From Isoetes taiwanensis (taxonomy: Eukaryota > Streptophyta > Lycopodiopsida > Isoetales > Isoetaceae): a DNA stretch of 64,000 bases. The stretch lies in contig JAJEKV010000034.1 in assembly GCA_021234155.1 (NCBI GenBank), positions 10,628,697 to 10,692,696 on the forward strand, in the 5' to 3' direction. Within the stretch, counting starts at the first letter, position 1, and every line of letters starts with the position of its first letter. Under the pieces are notes generated by a model that saw nothing but the letters and a program-made list of their open reading frames with translations, did no database searches and was not told the origin of the DNA. The position numbers were made by a program, and so were the translations under genes. Shown here piece by piece: positions 23,617 through 36,000 of this stretch.

Positions 23617-24221
23617 GTTGGGGTTATACACCATTAAATGTGAGCAAGATTAGTTTTGAGTATCTACCTTTTTGGACGAGGTCGAATTGCTAAATTGCAA
23701 CATGTAGGTTTTATGTTGGACCATTGGTTTCTCTGAGGAAAAGGACTTCAAAATACTAACAAAACGTAAAATTGGGGTAGGGCATTTTCTGCCCCATCCG
23801 CCTATCCCTGTGTGCTACGTGGCACACATTCTTTCCAAGAATCAGTGATTCTTCAAGTCCATTTTTGAGGAATCACTGATTCTAAAAAAAAAAATCGGTA
23901 TGTTTTTCACTAAGTAGGTGTGTTTTTCAGTGATTTCTCAATCCCAAACAGAGTTGTAAAACCAACTGAAAAATCAGAGGCTGCAAAACTCAATAGACAA
24001 AATCAGAGGCTGAAAAACTCATATAAATAGATGAATCAAAGAAACACATAAAATAAAAACAGAAAGAACTGCACAAATTCATTTTTATCTCAAATCCGAG
24101 CCAAAACGCTTGGATAATTAAATCCACTAAAAAATCGACATCTGAAGACTTGCCTTTATCTATGGCTAGCCATAGCTGGCATGGCTACGGCGATGGCGAT
24201 GCTTCTGGCCATCGCCCCTTC

Positions 24222-24472
24222 TTGAGAAAGAACTGCCTAAACTCGTCCACGGCAAGAAAGAACTGCCTAAACTCTAAGAAAGAACCTGCCATTGCCCCTG
24301 CATCAGAAAGACTGCCTAAACTCGTCCACGGCAAGAAAGAACTGACTAAACTCTAAGAAAGAACCTGCCATTGCCCCTGCTTCAGAAAGAACTGCCTAAA
24401 CTCGTCCACGGCAAGAAAGAACTGCCTAAACTCTAAGAAAGAACCTGCCATTGCCCCTGCTTCAGAAAGATG
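24222..24472. repeat. Tandem repeat, ~80 bp period, three copies
   Basis: ACTCGTCCACGGCAAGAAAG occurs at 24241, 24320 and 24400. Each copy also contains two AACTGCCTAAACT-type half units and CCTGCCATTGCCCCTGC, so there is a sub-period as well. Confidence 0.88.
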
Positions 24473-24534
24473 GTGATGTGATGTGGTGAAATGGTGATGT
24501 GGCGTAAAATGCCCCCCCACTTTCACGTTACACC

Positions 24535-24608
24535 AATGTTTGCGTGGCGAGAATTCTGGCCAGAACTCGGCCAATTTTCTAGGCCGGAATTCCCTCCACG
24601 CAAACATT
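24535..24608. repeat. 27-bp-arm imperfect hairpin
   Basis: Arms 24535-24561 and 24582-24608 (AATGTTTGCGTGG...GGCC) pair with two mismatches around a 20-nt loop. It sits immediately after the 80-bp tandem repeats and may be a small foldback element end. Confidence 0.65.
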
Positions 24609-27500
24609 CCTGTATACGGAAAGGAAAAAAATACGGCAAAAGCTGAGCGTAGAGCAAAGCTGAGAGCATAACCGGCACTTCGTGGATAGAGGCCATCCAT
24701 ATGGACTACTGGGAGGAGTGTGCAACCAACTGTAAGGGCATGTTTTGATGTTTAGAACTGTCGGTAAGAAGTGTTGTGATTCTGTATGTAAGAAATGGCT
24801 TCCAACAGAACCGCTACTCTGTGTAAGCCTCAGGGTGGATAGTTGGCACATGATCCCTGAATGGTAGATGGCAAGGAAGAAAGGGGATTTAAATGTGGCC
24901 ACAAGGAAGAGGATGGCTGAAGAATTAGCCAAGAGTTCTGGCACTAACAATTTGTTCCAGTTTCATGAAATGGTTGTGAAGAAAGCAATGTAAGCTTGTC
25001 CTGAAGCAGACAAAGGAAATGTAGAAGCAGGTAAGGGAAGTGGAAGCAAGGAGGTGAATCCAAGTAATGTTTCCACATGCAACAAAGAAATTAATGCAGA
25101 AAATGAAGGCCAAGAAGATTCCAACAAGGCTAGTTGGATCTATGCAAACTCCAAGCAGAAATGATGCATTGTACAAGAGTCAACCAGATCCAGAAGCTGA
25201 CCACAAGGATTGTGATTCCAAATCGAATTCTCAGGTTCTTTTGAGCATAACTTATTTTTTCAAGCCTCTTACAGGAAATAATGTAGATATAGTTTGTTCT
25301 TCCTTCATTAAGAAACACTTTGTATAGAACATTGAGTTCTTAGAAATATTAGATCTAGGTTATTACCCATAAGGATTTGAATTCATTTCATAATTCTGAA
25401 TATCGAATGGCAATTGTGCTTAAATAACAGGAGACAACTTAGGAGTCTTGTTTATTACTGGATAATTTGGATTCTTAGTAAATACTAGATCTAGCTAGTG
25501 CTTTATAAAGGTGATAAACTATTGCTTATAGCTAGAAAACATGATAGCAATCCAGCCCAACTGCAGTTAGGACCAGATCTGTGCACTGTTGAGGAAACAT
25601 GTTAATAATTTAGGCTTAAGGGAATGACCTTAAAAAAGTAGATCTAAGATTTCCATATCATATGCTGCTGGTATTTGGTGTAAGCTTATAAGAAGTATGT
25701 GTTATTTACCACAAATAGAGAAAAGGGAAGAATAGGAATTGTAAATAAGCTTTTATAGATCTAATTACTGGGTGGATCAAAACCTTGAAAGCTATACAAA
25801 TGTCTTTCAGAATTAGAGCAGCTACCTATGTTGATGGGTTAATGGATTGTTGTGGCTTATAAATAGCAAATTCTAGTGCTAAAAGAACTAGAGTTGTATG
25901 GATAAAGAATTTCAGTGTTAAATAGTTGCTATCTTTTTCATATCCATTTTAATACCTCTTTTCTATGATGTTTATCAGGATATGAAAACCAACATTATGT
26001 GCTGGAAGAGTTTGCGTGTTAATACATAAAAACCTTCTACTCTCTATTCTAGTTACATCTTAACAGGGAATAGCTGCAAATGTAGATGTGTCTCATGCCT
26101 GGCTTATGTTAAGTGTATGCAATAGACACCGTGAATATTCAGGCACATCTAACTTGTCTAGTAAAGGTAAGCTTAGCAATAGACATGAGCTGTTTGCACA
26201 AGTTGATAAATTTCAGCTAATGTAAAATAAACATGGGACTGATTGAGGTTGGTTCAGATCTGAATAACCAGTAAGACCAGAAGTAGTCTACCACATATGG
26301 TTGCTTAAATCCATGGTTTCCTTGCACTGAATTGTTTGTGACTAATATGCATTTGTAGGTCACTGTGGTAAGGAGATGGATTTGAGCTCTTACATAATTT
26401 GTATGCTTGTTGTTAGGATTACAAGCAGGGTGAAGGGTGATAAACTTAAAAGATCTTATGACACCTACTACCCAGTGCATGGCAACCGTGACTAATGCTT
26501 GTTTTTGTACTTGTGGTGCAGGTAATAGGATCTTTTACTCCCCATGTTGTTTTCTGTAAGAAATGGAAACTAAATAAGGAGCTTGGACTCTAATTGATGA
26601 GTTGGAGATGACCAAGAATGATAAATGGGAAGCTTCAAGCTGAAAAATTCTAGTTACTATTCTAGTTACTGTTATAGTTTGAATTAATGGCTTATATGTT
26701 AAGAGTTTTTATAGAACTTAAATGGAATAATTATAAAAAACAGCAAAGATGACATTGCTGATATGATTAATAGAAATTCAGTTTGCATAAGATCATGAAT
26801 ATCTTTCTAGGATGAAGAATCAAGTAAACTGTCACCTAGTCTTGGCCTAAGAATAGATGCCTGAATATTCTTAGGGCTGCTTATTGTATCGAGTTATTTC
26901 CTTGCAAAGGTATAACAAGATAAAGGTCTGGCAACAGATGTAAAAGGTTTTTATTTCTATCCTAGTTTGTTGGTCTTACCAACAGCCTTGACCTAGGTTA
27001 CGTCAAAATCAGGTGTGCAATTGGTATACTAATTATGTTGGACTGAGCTTGAATGTAGGAAATGTCAAAGGAGAATGAGGATGACAGCAATGATCAATGG
27101 ATCAAGAACCAATTGTACACGAGCAGTATGTTTGTTTTACTGCAATATAATCATAATGGTATATGACCTTGCAACAATGATGTGTAACTTGTATATCTTG
27201 AAATTGATTGATTATGGAATATCTTTTCTCGTAACCATGTCTTTGGCCTAAGTGCAATTACACCTGATTGTACTTAGGGTTGCTTTTTGAATCATGATTT
27301 GTTCTTGCAAAGATCATGTCGTGATTAAAAGTCTTGAAGGTCTTAGGATCTGATTGATTTCGAGGGGTTTTTTTTTTCGCACGTTTGCACGAACACAAGT
27401 TGACACTTTGAAGCAATTTCAGAGTGTCTACGTTGCTGCCAGGTGAGACTTTTATGCAAGTGGCTACTATTTCCATCGTTTGATTTCATCTACGACTTCA
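24609..27500. other. No recognisable gene
   Basis: About 2.9 kb of AT-rich DNA. The frames are short and show no domain motif. Repeated GATCTA-type words and intron-like composition are present, but there is nothing that I can name. Confidence 0.45.
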
Positions 27501-28405
27501 GAAATTCATGAAAATTCCAAGTCAAAGGCAATTATGGGTGTGCCGGGATATCTTGTGGGAGAATGTTCTTGGCCTTGTGCCTCGACAGCAGCAAACCCCT
27601 CTATGGGAAGTTATGCCGACGTTGGGGAAGCTATGGCAAGGCAGAGTTTTTGAAGGCCCACCACAGTTATTCAGTTGGCTAGTTCGAAAACTTGAGCATC
27701 TCGGATCTATTCACCTCAATCTGAGATGATCGGCAGCCCTTACAAGTGCTTTGTGTGGCAATTTTAGTTTACAGTGCTCAAGAAAAGTTTCATGCCTTCT
27801 CTCTTTGCTCTGGATCTGCCTTGGGATCAGTCTTGGGTTCCCTTTCTCTAATTGCATCTGCAGTTCGAGAGGGCAAAATTACAGAAGCACGTCTTTGCAA
27901 AACAATTTTTATCACATCACCCATCACAGCCGGGCAGCTTTGAGCCTTTTGGAATTGTTCCAGTCGGCTAGTTTCTAATTGCATCGATTAGGACTGTTCG
28001 ATTTCACCTTCTGCTAGATATACAAGCAAACTTGCTGCTTCTTAAATATTTTTGGAGAATACACAGAGGCAAATAGAAGTATTCCAATAGATTACAGAAC
28101 TATTATGGTCGTCTTGGGGCACTTGTGTCCCCAAGACATTGGTTATGATGATAGAAGTAAGTGCTCACATCATTATCCGATGAATACAAGTTCTTGGATT
28201 GAGAGTTGTTTGTAAGACTCCGGTATGAAGAGGCAGGATTGACCTTTTTTTGTTTCATAACAGATGGGAATTTGTAACAACTATTTAATTGGTGTTTTTT
28301 GATCATGGATTCCGAAAGTCTGAATGCAGGTATGTCCGTAGCAACCAGTCAAACAATGGCAGTTATGTAATTAATAATATTTCCAACCCTAACTGTTCTT
28401 CATAG
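27501..28405. other. Unassigned sequence 5' of the PPR pseudogene
   Basis: A 73-codon frame at 27508-27729 is open but has no recognised motif. The region could include diverged parts of the PPR gene. Confidence 0.3.
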
Positions 28406-28507
28406 AATATCATGATTGCGGCATATGAAGATTATGGACAACTCAAGGAGGCCATTATGCTATTTTAGCAAATGCCTTTGAAAGATGTTGTAACATGGAA
28501 TGTCTTG

Positions 28508-28776
28508 ATTCTGGGAAGGGACTCGCAAAGGACACAAAACCGGCCGTCCTTGGCTCGTCAATATTCCTCTCGTCAGGCCCGCGCCCCCGCACCTCTCTGC
28601 CCCTTCTGCCTCAACATGTACGCTCTATTATCTTCGTGCACATAGTCCCTCCCTCTCGCTATGTAATTTGCGATGTTGCTCGATGTTTAGACGTTTCCCA
28701 TTGGCTGGGCTTGTAGGTAAGGAAGTTCTCTGGTAGTCGGCCGGTTTTGTGTCCTTTGCGAGTCCCTTCCTAGAAT
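28508..28776. mobile_element. Small TIR element inside the PPR pseudogene
   Basis: Arms 28508-28546 and 28738-28776 are inverted repeats of 39 bp with one mismatch (ATTCTrGGAAGGGACTCGC...AAAACCGGCCG). The same ATTCTGGGAAGGGAC start occurs again at 28803, heading a further insertion whose other end I could not find. No convincing target duplication is visible, so the superfamily is unassigned. Confidence 0.65.
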
Positions 28777-29418
28777 AGCATCGATCCAAGCCCTCAGATC
28801 GTTATTCTGGGAAGGGACGAGCAGCTATATATGTGCTCGTCCTTCTTGTGGCTCGTTATCGGCGTCTTCTCACAGCAGCATCTTTTTCCTTGTCCGTTGC
28901 TTCCGACCCTACCCGCCCTTATATGTTATTTTTCAGTTCGTCTCTTGTTTTTGTTCAGTTTTGACCATCCGTGTGTAGCATATTTCTTTTTACATAATTG
29001 TTCTCCACCCGTTGGGTGATGCTGTTCTCTACCCTATTGGGTGCTGCTATCTTTTTCTGTTACATGTTTGATTTTCTCTAACCATTCACGGGTGTTTTTT
29101 AGAGTTCTTTATGTTGCTTGCAGGTTTTACGCCATCTTCAGAGGTCCTGCTTTTTTTGGCTTCGCCATCGACCCATCTCCTTCGGTTCTCCAGGCAACAC
29201 ATTCAAGGTTGCTGGTGACTATTTCTCATTAGGGTTTTCCTCGAAAACCCGAAAGGGCGAGGTTTTTTATCCCGATGAGAAGTTGTCGCCATTACCCTTC
29301 TATACTGCCTGTGCACATTTCTTTTGTTTCCGGGGTAGCCCGATATTGTTCCTATGGTCAGATACCCCTCTCTATTCTTCAAACATTGTATACTGCTGCT
29401 GTGATGAACTATATCTGC
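28777..29418. other. Remainder of the insertion in the PPR pseudogene
   Basis: It begins with ATTCTGGGAAGGGAC near 28803 followed by a small hairpin GGACGAGCA...TGCTCGTCC, then pyrimidine-rich sequence. GGACGAGCAG recurs at 29423, near where PPR sequence resumes. No coding signal. Confidence 0.35.
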
Positions 29419-30130
29419 CTTTGGACGAGCAGATCAGAGCGATTGCAGTCTTCCAATTTTTTTAGCAAAGTCTAAAAGGAATGTGATATCATAAAATGGA
29501 ATACCATGATGTCATTATTTTCTCAGGATGGACAGTTTCAAAAAGGCCCTTCATCTGTTTCAACAAATGCCTGAGAGAAATCTGGCTTCATGGAACATCA
29601 TGATCAATGTCTGTGTGCAACAACTGCATTTTTAAGAAGCATTTGATATGTTTAAATAAATGCCCTGACGTGAAGTGGTGTCATGGACCACTACGATCTC
29701 AGCTTATGCTAAACAAGGAAGCTGAAAGAAGCACTCCATACTTTTGAGAGTATAATTGTGCGAAATATTGTATCCTGAATTGCTCTGATCTATGCCTTCC
29801 TATGAGAAGGATATGTCAATGAGGCCCTTCAACTTTTCCAGCAAATGCATGAGAAATATATTGTGTCATGGTTTGCTTTCAAGATACGAAGAAACGAGAG
29901 AAATTCATGATGTGCTTCAACTTTGTGAGAAGATGCAGTCACTTTGCCTTATCTAAAGAGAAACAGATTCATAGCGAGGTTTCCATTAGCACATTCAAAT
30001 CTGACATCGTTGTGGTAACTGCTCTAATCAACATGTGTGTAGGAACTTGAAGGAAGCAGATGCCGTATTTGATCAATATCAAAGCCAATTTAGTTTATTA
30101 GTATCATGGGTTTGTGCGTTGCTGAGACTG

Positions 30131-31354
30131 TTAGCTTTTTTGTGTTACCACCCATCCAATCTTCATATTTTACTAATCAGGGTAGTGTGCTTGGCTGCAG
30201 CATGTTATGCACACTTTGCTCACAGTGGAAAGAGCAATTGGAGCACACTTTACAACAGTCATGCATAAGAAGATAATGGAATCCGTACAAAGAATGGTTG
30301 ATTGCAAAAGCGCAAGGTCATATGCATGGACAGATTCAAGGAAGAGAATGCTATAGTTTTTAATACAAGACTTATGCATTATCAAAAGCTGGCTAAATAC
30401 ACCATGGAGGATCCCCTTATTCTTAAGTATGACAATGAGAAAACTAGGAGAAGAAAATTACATGATTGTCCCATAAATTATAGCACCGCTTCATTCTTGG
30501 TCATTAATCAATATTTCAAGAACAAGGTAAACCTTCAATACAAACTAATCAATTATGCTTTAGGCTAGTTTATAGTTTTGTGGATATGTTAACTTGACAG
30601 TATGCCACATCACAAATTGTCTCTCTTTTCTCTCTCTTAGAAGTCCACATTAGAGTTGTAACTAAACATTGAATTGAGTTCAACGTATTGCTTGCAAGTT
30701 AAATGTTCTATTACGAATGAAATGCATTCTCATCTTTAGAAGAAAACATCTTTCATTTTAGAAAACCAATACCTACAATGTGAAGTTGTTCTTTTCTGTA
30801 ACCTCACAATCTGATCGGCCTGTACCATTGCTGGAAGCTTCATTTTGTCGATGTTGGCCTTCATAGTTTAGGTTTTGCAGAATCTTTGCTACCAGGTGTT
30901 GAAGCCTAGATAGTGTTGTTCCATTATCGTGGCCCATTAATAGAGCATGACATTGGAAGGTATTGCTCATCGTCTGTGACGGTAGAATGGGCACTAGCAG
31001 AGGATAATAAACAGGGTCTAGAAAGAATTGGATCAAATGGTTGGATTTCAACGGTTGGTATTCTAAATCTACCATTTTGTAGGTAAGTTAAATTATTTTT
31101 AGTATAATTTGAGTTATTTTAGCATGGCTGATCATATAATATAATGGGCCCATTGCAAGTAGCACATCAGATAAGAACAACCTACATTAGCAGCCCAAGA
31201 CAATACAATGCAGATTTATTAGTGTTAAATGCATTTGGATAAACTGGACACCACGTCCTAGAGATCACCGTAGCGGTCTCATCATCGGTAACAACGCATG
31301 CAACCCATACCAAGCATAGGCTGCATGCGTAGATTAATCTTAGTTATACATGAA
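30131..31354. other. No recognisable gene
   Basis: Short frames only. This lies downstream (in element sense) of the chromodomain and should hold the 3' LTR of gypsy element 2, but I found no matching copy beyond 36000. Confidence 0.4.
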
Positions 31355-34217
31355 TTAATCTATACAAATCGACATGCCTGAGCCGATTTCTTCGGAGATG
31401 ACCTTGCCGTCCCATTGCTCCATGAACTGTGGGTACTGATTTATTAAATCCTTCTTGAGTACCCATGTCGCGTCTTCCACCGGCAAGTGTTTCCACTTGA
31501 CCAAATACTGGAGGAATTCTGACCTCCTTGTTTTCTTGAAGGCTTTATCAAGAATCAATTCTGGAACTATTTCCAGCTGCTCTTCTGTCATTTCCAACAA
31601 TGTTGGAGTGTCCAAGACTTCGTCTGGATTTGGAGTATGCTTCTTCAACAAACTCACGTGGAAGACTTTATGGATCTTTAGGTGTGCTGGAAGGTCCAAT
31701 TTGTAGGATTGGTTACCTACTCTCGACTATTCTGAAGGGTCCAGCCCACCTTGGAGCAAGCTTCTTACAATTTTCGATGCGGAGCTTCGCCTGCTTCACT
31801 TTGATCTTGAGCCACACGTGGTCGTCAACTTGGAACTCCCTGACCGTCCGATGCTTGTCGGCGATGCTCTTTTGTTGACTCCTTGCTGCATGTCGGCCAA
31901 CATTTGCTGCGAAACTTTTACTTTTGACACGGGATTGTGCCAAGTGTCTGGAGTTAGGCATTGGTAGCCGTAATTGATCATGAACGGCGACATTTGGGAT
32001 GACTCATGCTTGGTGCTATTATAAGCGAACTCCACCAAGTGAATAAACTCTTCCCACATACCCTGCTTGTTCCAGACATAGTTTCGTAGCATATCTTCCA
32101 GAATTCTGTTGGTCCATTCTGTTTGCCCATCCATCTGAGGATGATAGGCCGTGCTCATGGACAGCTTCGTCTGAATTGTCGCAAAAAGATCTTGCCAAAA
32201 TGCACTCATGAACTTCGGGTCTCTGTCGGAGATGATCTCTCTCGGCATGCCATGGAGCCTGAAGATTTCTTTGGTGAAGAGCTTTGCTGTATCATAGTTG
32301 TGTCTGTGGTCCTGCAAGGCACAAAATATGCCATCTTCGACAACTTGTCGACCACGACCATCAAGGCATCCTTCCCTCTTACTGTCCTTGGAAGCCCTGT
32401 TATGAAGTCCACGCTGATGACCTCCCACTTAGCGTTCGGCACCGCTAATGGTTCCAATGCCCCTGGAATTCGAAGCTGCTCTGCCTTCGTCTGCTGACAT
32501 AGCTGACACTCTTTGATGTAGCGAGCTACCTGCTTCTTCATTCCTGGCCAATAATAGTTGCTGCGCATTTTGAAATATGTCTTCATACATCCTGCGTGGC
32601 CAGCTATTGGACTGTTGTGGGTGTCGTGGAGAATCAACTTCCTCACCCCTGATGATTCGGGCACGCACAACTTGTTCTTATGGTACAGAAGGTTACCTTC
32701 CTTCTTAAAATTTTTGAAGGTTTCTCTCTCCTTGTCTGTTCTTGCCTCCTTGCACAAGCTTGCCCATACTTCCTTGAAGTCTTCATTTGTTGGCAAGGTT
32801 TCTTCGATCTTCTTCCCGAAGTCGCTGGAGAGCGTCGAAATTGCATTGCAATGCACTCTACTTGTCAGAAAATGCCTTGAAAGCGCATCTGCTACCACAT
32901 TGAGCTTCCCCGGCTTATAGACTATATCAAAGTCATAATCTTCGAGGAACTCCATCCACCTTCGCTGCCTCAGGTTAAGGTGTGGCTGCGTGAATACATA
33001 TTGGAGGCTCTGATGATCCGTGTCCAACTGGAATTTTCTCCCCAACAGGTAGTGCCTCCAAATTCTTAGCGCCCTGACAACTGCAAGCAATTCTTGATCG
33101 TGCGTCGGGTAGCGCGTTTCGGCGTCGTTCATCTTCTTGGAATCATACGCTACCACTCGCTCTTTCTGCATGAGCACTGCACCTGTGGCTTTCCTACTTG
33201 CGTCTGTCGCCACCAGCTTGTCTTTCTCTGGGTCTGGCAGGGTCAAGACGGGGGCGGTTGTCAAAGCTTCCTTCAATAATTCAAACCCTGCTTGGGCTTT
33301 CTTGTGCCAATGGTCTGCCCAATCTTTCACCTTTTCTGCCCTCGTCAAGTCCGTTAGCGGGGCCGCTATCTTTGCAAAGTTCTTCACAAACTTCCTGTAG
33401 TACCCTGCTAGGCCAAGAAAACTTCTGACCTCATGGACATTCTTCGGTGCCGGCCACTGAATGACTGCCTCAATCTTGGCAGGATCCGTTGAAATTCCTT
33501 CTGCTGAGATCACATGACCCAGGAATTCCACCTTCTCCGTTGCGAAGTGGCACTTCGACAACTTGGCGTACAACTGGTGCCTCCTTAGCTTCTCAAGCAC
33601 TCTCCTTAGGTGTTGTACGTGTTCTTTCAGGGATTTGCTATACACCAAAATGTCATCGAAGAATACTATCACAAAGGTATCCAAGAACTCCCTGAAGATG
33701 TCGTTCATGAGTCTCATGAACGTTGCTGGGGCGTTCGATAAGCGGAAAGGCATTACCATGAATTCATAGTGTCCATACTGCGTTCTGAGGCGGTTTTATG
33801 GATGTCTTCTTCCTTTATCCTGATCTGATGATAGCCTGACCTTAAGTCAATTTTGGAGAAGACTTTTGCCTCTTGGAGCTGATCCATCAAGTCATCCGAT
33901 CTGGGGAGCGCATACTTATTCTTGATGGTGTGCTTGTTCAACTGCCTGTAATCTATGCACATCCTCATGCTGCCATCCTTCTTCTTCACAAAAAGAATGG
34001 GTGCCCCAAATAGTGAGACGCTAGGTCTAATGAAGCCTAGGTCGAGCAACTCCTGCAATTGCTTCTTTAGCTCCGTCAGCTCCTGTGTCGTCATTCTGTA
34101 TGGAGCCTTGCTCGTCGGCTTCGTTCCTGGTTCGAGTGCTATCTCACACTCGACTCCCCTGTAAGGAGGGAGCTTCTCGATCTCATCTGGAAAGAGATCG
34201 TGGAACTCCGTGATCAA
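31355..34217 (-). pseudogene. Gypsy 2 pol: RT, RNase H, integrase, chromodomain (frameshifted)
   Basis: RT blocks are [31 protein letters not shown] and [15 protein letters not shown] (33753-34217). A one-base deletion follows, then [16 protein letters not shown] with the catalytic FFDDILVYS in the frame 32206-33759. RNase H shows [31 protein letters not shown] and TDHQSLQ. The integrase H2C2 is [14 protein letters not shown]...CQLCQQ; core aspartates are in VDFITGLP and, after a frameshift, ISDRDPKF, with the glutamate in GQTEWTNRILEDM (31796-32428). After another shift the chromodomain reads EFLQYLVKWKHLPVEDATWV (31355-31699). Chromodomains direct integration to modified chromatin. Confidence 0.92.
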
Positions 34218-35041
34218 CTTAGATACTGCTTGGGCAACTTGCTGAGCACCTTGTCTTCCTTGCTTTCCTCTGACTCGGCCTCTTCGATCTCAAGCTTGAA
34301 GATATATGCCACCTGCTCGCTCTTGATGCACTTGAGCAGCCGTTTACTAGACATACACTGCATGATGGGAACAACTTCTTTACCTGTGATCCCAATGATC
34401 TTGCCGTTGGGCGCTGTGAGGGTCACCTTCTGCTTTCCACAATCAATGATGGCCCCTGCTGGTCCAAGATACTCCATTCCTATGATCAAGTCATACTTGC
34501 CGATACCCATTACTTCTGCCCCCATCTGGATGTTAATTCCTGGCAAGTCGATGTCGAAGTTTATCCTCTTGCCTGTTGTTTGTCTTACTGCTCCACTTGC
34601 TAAGACTATGGGCCTCGGTTTTGACTTCAATGGTTTCAACTTCAACATCTCAACCATTCTTGGGGATGCAAAGTTGTGGCTACTTCCAGAGTCTATCAGG
34701 ACTATGAAAGACTTGGCCTTGGCCTTCCCTACTGTGAAAATTACCTTATACTGATTCTCTGCTTGTTCTGTATCTATGGCGACAAAAATGTGACACTCAC
34801 CCTGAATATAGTCGCGTGCTGCCTCGCCGTCGTCGTCAGACGGAGTGTCCCATCCCCCCAACTCCGCTAGCACTGCGCTCATGACGAAGGGGCAGTTTGC
34901 TGTCCTGTGGCCTGGCTGGAAGCACCTGAAGCAAAGCTGCTTTTCTATGCACTCCTGTCTCTTCTCCTTGGGCATTGCTTGCAAGAAGGACCGTACTGCT
35001 TTGGAATAGTTTGACCCCTCCTGCTTGTCCTTGAAGGACAC
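34214..35041 (-). CDS. Gypsy 2 nucleocapsid knuckle and aspartic protease
   Basis: A single CCHC knuckle [14 protein letters not shown] (residues ~37-50) is followed by protease with the active site [13 protein letters not shown] and the later [20 protein letters not shown]. The C-terminal tail is acidic. It is out of frame with gag upstream and with RT downstream (ends 34214, RT frame begins 34217). A one-base change would restore continuity at each join in family terms, but as it stands the proteins are separate. Confidence 0.88.
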   Translation of the reverse strand: MSFKDKQEGSNYSKAVRSFLQAMPKEKRQECIEKQLCFRCFQPGHRTANCPFVMSAVLAELGGWDTPSDDDGEAARDYIQGECHIFVAIDTEQAENQYKVIFTVGKAKAKSFIVLIDSGSSHNFASPRMVEMLKLKPLKSKPRPIVLASGAVRQTTGKRINFDIDLPGINIQMGAEVMGIGKYDLIIGMEYLGPAGAIIDCGKQKVTLTAPNGKIIGITGKEVVPIMQCMSSKRLLKCIKSEQVAYIFKLEIEEAESEESKEDKVLSKLPKQYLS

Positions 35042-35111
35042 CTGTTTCTTCTCCTGCTGCTTCCCATGGTTGCCACTATATGGGGCTTTAGCTGGACCCG
35101 GGCTCGCTGCT

Positions 35112-35987
35112 CTAGGGCCCTGTTGCCTTGCCTTTATCCTGGTAATACTGCCGCCTCTGTCCGCTATTCTGATGCCCCATTCCTTGCAAGCTTATTGCCT
35201 TGGACTCTGCTTCTGACACCGTCTTGGGGTTTATTGCCCTTACAAGCTTACGGATCTCTTCATTCAATCCTTCAATATAGCTCTTTACTGCGTGCTTTTC
35301 ACTCAACTTCGGCACATAAAGCCTTAGTCTCATGAATTCCTCTGTATATTTCTGGACTGATTTGTTGCCTTGCTGCAACCTGTAGAACTGCTGCATCATG
35401 TTGGACATGTGTTCCCTTGGGACATAATGTCGCTTGAATGCCTTAGCAAACTTTTTGAACCTGCAACTATCCCTGCTTAAGCCATGAGCTCTGGCGTAGC
35501 CCTTCCACCAAATGCGTGCTGCTCCCTTAAGGTTGGCTGTTGCCACCATGCCCTTGTCCTTGTCCTTCATGCTATAGACATTGCCATACTCGCTCAATTC
35601 ATCTAACCATGCCTCTGCTTCCATCCCGGACTTGTTATCTCCTGAGAACTGTTCCAACTTTCTGGCTTTCCATACATTGCTGAGTGCTGAGTCAACCTTC
35701 TTCTGGTAATCCGAGGCGTTTGAGTCCCTTTGTCTGCCGTCTCTACGGTCCTGCACCTGCTCTTCCTCTTCCTCGGAGTCGGAGTCTGAATCTGAGCTTG
35801 TGTCGGAGGATTCCGTGCTGGGGGACCTCCTTCTCTTGCTCCTCTTCTTGTCCTTATTCTTTTTTTGAGGTGGTGCCTCTGGCAACTGGACGCTGTCGTT
35901 TGGGCCTACTCCTCCTTGTGCTGCTAAGAGAGCTTTTATTTGCTCAAGGTCCGTTCTCATCTGAGACATTTCTTCCTCTGGAGACAT
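35112..35987 (-). CDS. Gypsy 2 gag
   Basis: An open frame of 291 codons from the ATG at 35987 (MSPEEEMSQMRTDLEQIKAL). A lysine/arginine-serine tract (residues ~45-60) and an acidic serine tract (~60-80) come first. The retrotransposon gag core follows: AEAWLDELSEYGNVY, LKGAARIWWKGYAR, FAKAFKRHYVPREH, FYRLQQGNKSVQKYTEEFMR and YIEGLNEEIRKLV. The frame ends at 35112 before the zinc knuckle, which continues in another frame at 35041, so the original gag was longer. Role by family: capsid. Confidence 0.88.
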   Translation of the reverse strand: MSPEEEMSQMRTDLEQIKALLAAQGGVGPNDSVQLPEAPPQKKNKDKKRSKRRRSPSTESSDTSSDSDSDSEEEEEQVQDRRDGRQRDSNASDYQKKVDSALSNVWKARKLEQFSGDNKSGMEAEAWLDELSEYGNVYSMKDKDKGMVATANLKGAARIWWKGYARAHGLSRDSCRFKKFAKAFKRHYVPREHMSNMMQQFYRLQQGNKSVQKYTEEFMRLRLYVPKLSEKHAVKSYIEGLNEEIRKLVRAINPKTVSEAESKAISLQGMGHQNSGQRRQYYQDKGKATGP

Positions 35988-36000
35988 TGGGCCGAATGCT

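Larger units (their letters stand above)
28406..30130 (+). pseudogene. PPR (PLS-type) protein pseudogene, split by an insertion
   Basis: PPR repeats are readable as NIMIAAYEDYGQLKEAIMLF and QMPLKDVVTWNVLI (28406-28512), then after a gap KWNTMMSLFSQDGQFQKALH, QQMPERNLASWNIMI, PREVVSWTT-like and SKEKQIHSEVSISTFKSDIV followed by VVTALINMC, then LKEADAVFDQ. The KQIH / ALINM blocks are typical of plant PLS-class PPR proteins, which bind organellar RNA. There are several stops (LF*QMP, F*EAFDMF, K*MP*R) and frameshifts. The repeat series is interrupted from about 28512 to about 29418 by foreign DNA that includes an inverted-repeat element. Confidence 0.82.
31355..36000 (-). mobile_element. Ty3/gypsy retrotransposon 2, chromovirus
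   Basis: Minus-strand order is gag, CCHC knuckle, protease, RT, RNase H, HHCC, integrase core and chromodomain, the chromovirus layout. Unlike element 1, domains are well preserved and the reading is broken mainly by single-base frameshifts: gag/pro, pro/RT near 34215, RT near 33785, integrase near 32320, and just before the chromodomain near 31705. This implies a younger insertion. LTRs were not identified at either side, so the copy may be end-truncated. Confidence 0.94.

Noticed and set aside
32558-33769. Several plus-strand frames across gypsy 2 pol
   Set aside because: Antisense shadows of the RT/RNase H frame, without motifs of their own.
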